From Candidatus Omnitrophota bacterium (GTDB lineage Bacteria; Omnitrophota; Omnitrophia; Omnitrophales; Danuiimicrobiaceae): 46,422 bases of DNA. Made by a program: the position numbers and the translations under genes. This document shows, piece by piece, positions 41,153 through 46,422 of the stretch; the first letter of the stretch is position 1; each line of letters opens with the position of its first letter. Where the stretch lies: contig JACQQP010000172.1 of assembly GCA_016206945.1 (NCBI GenBank), positions 1 through 46,422 of the forward strand, read 5' to 3'. The notes under the pieces were generated by a model. It had not been told where the DNA came from. It saw nothing but the letters and a program-made list of their open reading frames with translations, and searched no databases.

Positions 41153-41632
41153 ATGTCCACAATCGCTTTTGTTGGCGTAGGTTCTAACCTTGGGAACCGA
41201 AGGTATTCAGTTGATCAAGCGAAAGAACTTTTGGCTGCTTACCCCACGGTCAGGTTCGTGAGGTCCGCTCCATGTTATGAAACGGAACCTGTGGGCGGTC
41301 CTCTACAGGGTTTGTATTTGAACACTGTTTGGGAAGTCGAGACAGATCTTAGCGCCAAGGAGTTTCTCGCTTTACTCTTGAGCGTGGAATCAAAACTCGG
41401 ACGCACTCGTCTTCAGAAAAATGAACCTCGGCTCATTGACCTTGATCTTTTGTTCTTTGGAGATGAGGTCATCCAGAATTCTGATCTTATCGTGCCACAT
41501 CCGAGACTTCACGAACGGTGGTTTGTCTTAAAACCTCTTTGGGATCTTCGATCCGATTTGATTCATCCCGTTCTCAAGAAAAGTGTCTGTGAATTATTAG
41601 ACCAAGTCAATGCGAGTCATCAAAAGTCCTGA
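41153..41632 (+). CDS. folK: HPPK: 6-hydroxymethyl-7,8-dihydropterin pyrophosphokinase
   Basis: Transfers pyrophosphate from ATP to the pterin in folate synthesis. 159 residues. Seen: AFVGVGSNLGNR at the N-terminus, YETEPVGGPLQGLYLNTVWEV split as YETEPVGG and NTVWEVET, LLSVESKLGRTR, EPRLIDLDLLFFG with the metal-binding Asp pair, and VPHPRLHERWFVLKPL. The ribosome-binding site is weak, so expression may depend on coupling to dapL, 14 bp upstream. The 3' end overlaps panC by 23 bp. folK next to panC is a recurrent pairing. Confidence 0.94.
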   Translation: MSTIAFVGVGSNLGNRRYSVDQAKELLAAYPTVRFVRSAPCYETEPVGGPLQGLYLNTVWEVETDLSAKEFLALLLSVESKLGRTRLQKNEPRLIDLDLLFFGDEVIQNSDLIVPHPRLHERWFVLKPLWDLRSDLIHPVLKKSVCELLDQVNASHQKS

Positions 41633-42452
41633 ACATCTGAGCGAGGCTCTTTCGCGTTTTCGGAAACGGGGGAAACAAGTCGGGTTTGTACCCACCATGG
41701 GATATCTTCATGAAGGCCACCTTTTTTTGGTGCGTCGGGCACGAAAGGAAAACGATATTGTGGTAGTCAGTATCTTCGTCAATCCCACTCAGTTCGGCCC
41801 CCACGAAGATTTTAAGCGTTATCCCAGAGATTTAAAACGTGACAGAAAACTTTTGAGGCGAGACCATGTCGATTATTTATTTCTGCCCTCGCGTTCTTCG
41901 ATTTATCCGAAGTATTTTAATGATGTCGTAGATCCTGGACCCTTGGCCCGTTACCTTTGCGGGCCAAAGCGGCCAGGCCATTTTCGCGGAGTTGCAACAG
42001 TGGTGAAACGCCTGTTCAGAATCGTCCACCCCGACAGAGCTTATTTTGGTGAAAAAGATTATCAACAATCAAGAATGATAGAAGCTTTGGTTCAGCGTTT
42101 TCGCATGCCCATTAAAGTTCGAACATGCCCGATTGTTCGTGAAAAGGATGGACTTGCGATGAGCTCACGCAATCGATATCTTTCAAGGCGAGAACGAATC
42201 TCAGCGCGTTCGCTTTACCAATCGCTCCTTCAGGCGAAGAAGTTAATTCGCGCTGGCGAGAGAGATGTAAGTGTGATTAAGAAAATGGCCCGAAGCGTCC
42301 TTCTTCCTTATCTTTCCAAAATCGATTATATTGAGTTAGTTGATCCGGATCAACTAACTCCTCTTAGAAAAGTTCAATCTCGAGTGCTTATAGCCATTGC
42401 TTGTTACGTCGGTTCAACGAGATTGATTGATAATATTCTAGTAAAAGTATAA
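41610..42452 (+). CDS. panC: Pantothenate synthetase
   Basis: Joins pantoate and beta-alanine with ATP to pantothenate. 280 residues. Seen: FVPTMGYLHEGHLFLVRRA (HIGH-like), SIFVNPTQFGPHEDF, FRGVATVVKRLF, FGEKDYQQ, and the KMSKS-like region EKDGLAMSSRNRYLS. The start lies inside folK. PanD, which makes its beta-alanine substrate, follows after 56 bp of AT-rich sequence with no recognised signal. Confidence 0.95.
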   Translation: MRVIKSPEHLSEALSRFRKRGKQVGFVPTMGYLHEGHLFLVRRARKENDIVVVSIFVNPTQFGPHEDFKRYPRDLKRDRKLLRRDHVDYLFLPSRSSIYPKYFNDVVDPGPLARYLCGPKRPGHFRGVATVVKRLFRIVHPDRAYFGEKDYQQSRMIEALVQRFRMPIKVRTCPIVREKDGLAMSSRNRYLSRRERISARSLYQSLLQAKKLIRAGERDVSVIKKMARSVLLPYLSKIDYIELVDPDQLTPLRKVQSRVLIAIACYVGSTRLIDNILVKV

Positions 42453-42508
42453 AATAACTATTTTTAGGGAAGCGGAAAGTCATCATTTTTTTAAAATAAG
42501 GTTGCACT

Positions 42509-42859
42509 ATGATCAGACAAATGCTCAAATCCAAGATCCATCGGGCGACAATTACTGAGTCGAACGTCAACTACGAGGGAAGCATCACGATCGACGAAAA
42601 ATTGATGGTGGAAGCCAATATTTTAGATCACGAAAAAGTGTTAATCGCTAATTTGAATAATGGTTCGCGCGTTGAAAGTTATGCCATTACAGGAAAATGG
42701 GGTTCGGGAGTCGTTTGTGCGAATGGGGGCGCAGCCCTTCATAATCAGGTAGGCGACAAGGTACTGATTATGAGTTTTTGTGCTTTAACGGATCGAGAAG
42801 TTAAGAAACATCGTCCGAGGATCGTTAAAGTCGATGAGAAAAACCGCATTATTCGTTAA
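42509..42859 (+). CDS. panD: Aspartate 1-decarboxylase (pyruvoyl-dependent)
   Basis: Makes beta-alanine from aspartate for pantothenate and coenzyme A. 116 residues. Seen: MLKSKIHRATIT at the N-terminus; NYEGSITID, where self-cleavage between Gly and Ser creates the pyruvoyl group; RVESYAITGKWGSGVVCANG; and GAALHNQVGDKVLIMSF. Normal in length and motifs. It is followed after ~20 bases by PE8 and then a gene for another aspartate-using enzyme. Confidence 0.96.
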   Translation: MIRQMLKSKIHRATITESNVNYEGSITIDEKLMVEANILDHEKVLIANLNNGSRVESYAITGKWGSGVVCANGGAALHNQVGDKVLIMSFCALTDREVKKHRPRIVKVDEKNRIIR

Positions 42860-42879
42860 ATGAGAAATGGTTCGTGGAT

Positions 42880-43015
42880 TGATCCCATCACCTCCGCGTA
42901 CGCCGCCTCCTCTTAAGATGGGCGGCGTATGTTTGTAGAAAATGCAAGAGCACGCTTTATTCAGAGTGCAAGATTGCTTCTTTAAGCGTGCTCTTGCGGT
43001 AGAGGTGATGGGATG
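42880..43015 (+). repeat. PE8: 136-bp palindromic element, best-preserved copy
   Basis: Left end TGATCCCATCACCTCC (42880-42895); right end AGAGGTGATGGGATG (43001-43015), containing the downstream ribosome-binding site and ATG. Two perfect internal stems: TACGCCGCC/GGCGGCGTA (from 42899) and AAGAGCACGCTT/AAGCGTGCTCTT (12 bp). The element can fold as a three-way junction whose closing stem hides the Shine-Dalgarno and start codon. It is homologous to PE7 along its full length with equal size. The left arm ATCACCTCC is also the sequence of the 16S rRNA 3' tail (known bacterial consensus). Confidence 0.92.
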
Positions 43016-43822
43016 ATTCGAATTGGTATTGTCGGGTGTGGAACCATTGGAACAGCGCTCGCGAAAGCAATTCAGCAAAAATTTCATAAATTTGCCAGCC
43101 TCTTTTATATAGCAGATATTAGTCCTCTCCAAATTAAGAAATTCCTCAAAAAAGTTAGGACGAAGCACCTTCAAACTGTTTCCTTAAGCGAACTGGTGTC
43201 AAAAAGTGACTTCATTGTAGAGACGGCGTCAGTTCAGGCTGCTTGCGAGATAATTCCAAAAGTGCTCAAGGCCGGCAAAGATATATTGACGTTGAGTGTC
43301 GGAGGGATTCTTAAGGTTCAAAATCTCAAGCGCTTGTTGGCAAGAAGCCGTGGTCATATTTATATTCCTTCTGGAGGCATCAGCGGCATTGATGCTGTTC
43401 TGGCTGCCAAAGTCGGCCAGATTCGTTCCGTCCAAATTACGACAAGAAAACCGCTTCGGAGTTTTCGAGACGCCCCTTACTTTTTTAAAAATGGGATCCG
43501 TTTGAGAAAAATTAGGAAACCCACCCTCATTTTCCAAGGAAATGCCGAGAAAGCGATTCGAAATTTTCCGGAGAATGTAAACGTTGCCGTAACGTTAAGT
43601 CTGGCAGGCATCGGACCGCGAAAAACCAAGGTGCGTGTGTTTACCTCTCCTACATACCGTTACAACATGCATGAAATTAAGATTGAAGGCCGTTTCGGAC
43701 AAGTCGTCTCCAAAGTCATCAATCTGCCTTCCAAAGAAAACCCAAAAACAAGTGCCCTTGCCGTGGGTTCTGCCATCGCTACTTTGGAGAAGATATTTGC
43801 GAAAATGAAAGTGGGTACGTAA
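43013..43822 (+). CDS. nadX: L-aspartate dehydrogenase-like protein
   Basis: A 269-residue NAD(P)-dependent protein matching the aspartate dehydrogenase family, which converts aspartate to iminoaspartate/oxaloacetate and in some bacteria replaces NadB in NAD synthesis. Seen: the Rossmann motif RIGIVGCGTIGTALAKAI, SDFIVETASVQAACE, DILTLSVGGIL, YIPSGGISGIDAVLAAK, FPENVNVAVTLSLAGIG (substrate site), and TSALAVGSAIATL. Its place after panD groups two aspartate-consuming enzymes. No nadA or nadC is in the window, so the pathway is inferred. The start is in the right end of PE8. Confidence 0.85.
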   Translation: MIRIGIVGCGTIGTALAKAIQQKFHKFASLFYIADISPLQIKKFLKKVRTKHLQTVSLSELVSKSDFIVETASVQAACEIIPKVLKAGKDILTLSVGGILKVQNLKRLLARSRGHIYIPSGGISGIDAVLAAKVGQIRSVQITTRKPLRSFRDAPYFFKNGIRLRKIRKPTLIFQGNAEKAIRNFPENVNVAVTLSLAGIGPRKTKVRVFTSPTYRYNMHEIKIEGRFGQVVSKVINLPSKENPKTSALAVGSAIATLEKIFAKMKVGT

Positions 43823-43828
43823 TTATCT

Positions 43829-46422
43829 ATGGAAAGTCAAATTGTTATTCGCGGCGCTCGCGAACACAATCTCAAAAACATCAATCTTGAAATCCCGAGG
43901 AACCGATTAATCGTCGTCACGGGCCTTTCTGGTTCAGGGAAAAGTTCGCTTGCTTTCGATACACTCTATGCCGAAGGCCAGAGGCGTTATTTGGAAAGCC
44001 TCTCTTCCTACGCCCGTCAATTTCTGGAACGTCTTAAGAAACCTGACGTCGATTACATTTCAGGACTTTCCCCAAGCATTGCCATCGAGCAGCGCTCTAT
44101 TCCGCATAATCCTCGATCCACTGTAGCGACGGTAACTGAAATTTACGATTACTTAAGGCTTCTGTACGCGAAATTGGGGGAGGTATTTTGCAGCAAGTGC
44201 GGCGGCGCCGTTCAAAAACAAACGCTTAACCAAATCCTTGCACAAGTTCGGGCGATTCCAAATGGCGCACAGATCGGGATTTTCGCGCCACTCGTCCGCG
44301 GTCGGAAGGGCAAGTATCAAAAACTCTTTCGGGATATTCTGAAAAAAGGTTTTTCGCACGTCAGAGTGGATCGGAAAGTTCATGACCTTCATAAGCCCAT
44401 TAACATTTCTAAGTCGAAGCGCCATGACGTTGAGGTTTTAGTGGACACAGTCCAGGTTGCGCCGCAAAATTTAGACCGGATCAGGCGTTCTCTTGAAACC
44501 GCCTTGGAATTGGCCGACGGCACCTGTTTGATTAATGTGGTGGATGGAGAGGCACCTAGTCAAAAAAAGGAATTCTTTTTTTCCGAAAAAATGACCTGTC
44601 CGAAATGCGATATTAGTTTCAAGGATTTTGCTCCGAATATGTTTTCCTTCAATAGTCCTTACGGCGCTTGTGATCGATGCAAAGGGATCGGAAAACTTTC
44701 ACAGATCATAGCACATCAAGTGATTCGTCATCCCGAAAAACCGCTTCTCAAAGGCGCTATCAACGAAGAACTCTTTTTTTCTTTTAATCAATATGTGATC
44801 GAAGATCTCATTTATGAATTGAGGGAACATTTTGATTTTAGCTTTTCCACTCCGTACCGTGACCTTCCCGCTGAGGTCAAAGAGGCGCTCTTTTGGGGAA
44901 CGGATGAAATTACAGGACTTATTGAGGAATTAGAAGATCTTTTTTATTCTACTTCTTCTGAGGAAATCAAACGTAAGGTACGAAGATTTATTCGCGAGGA
45001 CGTGTGTCCGATGTGCCGCGGAATGCGCCTCAAATCGGAAGCGCTCGGAGTAAAAGTTAAAGGGAAGAACATTGTCGAAGTTTCGAGATGTTCCGTTGAA
45101 GAAGCTACGTCATTCTTTGATTCTCTTCGTTTCGAAGGAAGTGCAGAAAAGATATCGAGTCCTATTTTAAAGGAAATTCGTCAAAGGCTTCGCTTTCTTA
45201 ACAATGTTGGGTTAGGTTATCTGACGCTCGAGCGTTCCGTCACCAGTTTGGCAGGTGGAGAGCTTCAAAGGATTCGCCTTGCCGCGCAGATTGGCGTTGG
45301 TCTTGCAGGGGTCCTGTACGTTTTGGACGAGCCGAGCATTGGACTTCATCCGAAAGACAATCAAAAACTTTTGAATACGTTAATACAGCTTAGAGATATG
45401 AAAAATACCGTCATCGTCGTCGAGCACGATGAAGAGACGATGAGACGTGCTGATTATATTGTTGATTTAGGACCAGGCGCTGGTCAGGAAGGCGGCCAGA
45501 TCGTAGGACTAGGCGATGCCTCTCGGTTAAATGGATCCTCGCAGTCGCTGACAGGAAAATATCTTTCGGGGAAACTTTTCATTCAGTTACCGCACAAAAG
45601 GAACGATTACCGAAAGGCGAAAGCACTCCTCATAAAAGGGTGCCGTCAGCACAATCTCAAAGATATTGATGTTCAAATTCCGATGGGTTGCTTTGTCTGC
45701 GTAACTGGAGTGTCCGGATCGGGAAAAAGCACTCTGGTTCACGACATTTTGTTTAGGGCGCTTCACAATCGGCTCTGGAAGACCGACTACTCGGTAGGGA
45801 AATTCTCATCTATCTTAAATGTGGAGGAAATTGATAAAGTAATCGAGATTGATCAAGCGCCCATTGGCCGGACGCCGCGTTCCAATCCTGCGACCTATAC
45901 AGACCTTTTTACTTCCATTAGAAAGTTGTATGCGCAGACGAATGAAGCAAGGCTTAGAGATTTTAGTCCGTCTCGTTTCAGTTTTAATTTGAAGGGCGGC
46001 CGTTGTGAAATATGCCGAGGCGAAGGATATCAAAGGCTGGAGATGAGTTTTCTTCCAGATGTGTATATTTTGTGCGAGATCTGCCGCGGCGCGCGCTATA
46101 ACGAGCAGACATTGTTGGTGCGATATCGTGGTAAGAATATTGCCGAAGTATTGGAACTTTCTGTGAATGAAGCGCTCGATTTTTTTTCCTCAATCCCTTT
46201 AATTCGAGAACGGCTTCACATCCTGCATGAAATTGGACTTGGATATTTGAAACTGGGCCAGCCGTCCACAACGCTTTCTGGAGGGGAAGCGCAGCGCGTG
46301 AAATTAGCAAGTGAATTGGGCAAGAAAAGAACCGGGCGGACGCTTTATATTTTGGATGAGCCAACCACAGGCCTTCATTTTGCGGATATTGAGAATTTGT
46401 TGAAGGCCTTGTTCCGTTTACG
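43829..46422 (+). CDS. uvrA: Excinuclease ABC subunit A (3' end beyond window)
   Basis: Damage-recognition ATPase of nucleotide excision repair. 864 complete codons are visible; the stop lies outside. Seen in order: GAREHNLKNINLEIPR; Walker A GLSGSGKSSLAFDTLYAEGQ; RSTVATVTEIYDYLRLL; Zn site CPKC...CDRC; first signature SLAGGELQRIRLAAQIG; VLDEPSIGLHPKDN; second Walker A GVSGSGKSTLVHDI; Zn site CEIC...CEIC; LKLGQPSTTLSGGEAQRVKL; and LDEPTTGLHFADI. The first ABC signature has Ala where Ser is usual (LSGGE). The start ATG is 6 bp after nadX with a weak ribosome-binding site. Confidence 0.96.
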   Translation, partial: MESQIVIRGAREHNLKNINLEIPRNRLIVVTGLSGSGKSSLAFDTLYAEGQRRYLESLSSYARQFLERLKKPDVDYISGLSPSIAIEQRSIPHNPRSTVATVTEIYDYLRLLYAKLGEVFCSKCGGAVQKQTLNQILAQVRAIPNGAQIGIFAPLVRGRKGKYQKLFRDILKKGFSHVRVDRKVHDLHKPINISKSKRHDVEVLVDTVQVAPQNLDRIRRSLETALELADGTCLINVVDGEAPSQKKEFFFSEKMTCPKCDISFKDFAPNMFSFNSPYGACDRCKGIGKLSQIIAHQVIRHPEKPLLKGAINEELFFSFNQYVIEDLIYELREHFDFSFSTPYRDLPAEVKEALFWGTDEITGLIEELEDLFYSTSSEEIKRKVRRFIREDVCPMCRGMRLKSEALGVKVKGKNIVEVSRCSVEEATSFFDSLRFEGSAEKISSPILKEIRQRLRFLNNVGLGYLTLERSVTSLAGGELQRIRLAAQIGVGLAGVLYVLDEPSIGLHPKDNQKLLNTLIQLRDMKNTVIVVEHDEETMRRADYIVDLGPGAGQEGGQIVGLGDASRLNGSSQSLTGKYLSGKLFIQLPHKRNDYRKAKALLIKGCRQHNLKDIDVQIPMGCFVCVTGVSGSGKSTLVHDILFRALHNRLWKTDYSVGKFSSILNVEEIDKVIEIDQAPIGRTPRSNPATYTDLFTSIRKLYAQTNEARLRDFSPSRFSFNLKGGRCEICRGEGYQRLEMSFLPDVYILCEICRGARYNEQTLLVRYRGKNIAEVLELSVNEALDFFSSIPLIRERLHILHEIGLGYLKLGQPSTTLSGGEAQRVKLASELGKKRTGRTLYILDEPTTGLHFADIENLLKALFRL

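Noticed and set aside
42453..42508. Promoter or riboswitch in the panC-panD gap
   Set aside because: Only 56 AT-rich bases with no paired hexamers or stable fold that I can see.

Overview
The window reads as chromosomal core DNA of a Gram-negative (outer-membrane) bacterium of moderate GC content. It has a near-complete lipid A/Kdo/heptose and Lpt transport gene set, mixed with HPr kinase and YvcK, a combination more familiar from Firmicutes but also present in several deep-branching Gram-negative phyla. Gene content and fusions fit an uncultured lineage such as Candidatus Omnitrophota. That placement is inference from memory, not a search. No tRNA, rRNA, CRISPR array, transposase or phage gene was recognised.

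Layout. (1) 1-260: 3' end of a tyrosine recombinase (XerC/D), then a 180-bp palindrome-rich repeat (271-450). (2) 468-13081: lipid A and core-oligosaccharide block: waaA, lpxK, an LpxL-type acyltransferase fused to an ELM1-like domain, a GT4-GT9 fused glycosyltransferase, four more GT9 heptosyltransferase-like genes, a DUF3108 lipoprotein and a NodB-type deacetylase. (3) 13115-21223: heptose kinase, kdsB, pyrG, kdsA, kdsD, a second LpxL-type acyltransferase, an LptC-like protein with an LptA-like extension, and lptB. Many of these genes overlap. (4) 21292-27460: PTS-type regulatory cluster (ptsN, hprK, yvcK, ptsH, ptsI) and a phosphoglucose/phosphomannose isomerase. (5) 27519-30784: sugar nucleotidyltransferase, metK, ahcY. 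(6) Minus strand 30788-32762: comF and lptG/F, divergent from rpsU. (7) 32940-38473: rpsU, hisS, aspS, phoH, ybeY, recO. (8) 38628-39809: three unrecognised genes sharing one ungapped 34-residue motif. (9) 39954-46422: dapL, folK, panC, panD, an aspartate dehydrogenase-like gene, and uvrA running off the window.

How the genes work together. Regions 2, 3 and 6 cover Kdo synthesis and activation (pyrG may supply CTP for KdsB), lipid A phosphorylation and acylation, core glycosylation and LPS export. kdsC, a separate lptA and one of the lptF/lptG pair are not in the window. The PTS genes have no sugar permease nearby, so they look regulatory.

The most unusual signal is a family of intergenic palindromic elements, called PE1-PE8 here (about 65-137 bp). 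They fill the space between the stop codon of one gene and the start codon of the next. Their left end is TGATCCCATCACCT-like and their right end is AGGTGATGGGATG-like. The right end contains the Shine-Dalgarno sequence and the start codon of the downstream gene. The left end carries the complementary sequence, which resembles the 3' tail of 16S rRNA. In three cases the upstream TGA stop lies inside the left end. The interiors hold one or two further hairpins, and two pairs of elements are clearly homologous copies. They could act as translational-coupling or ribosome-binding-site-masking elements, as mobile palindromes, or both. The second notable signal is the three-gene set at 38628-39809.
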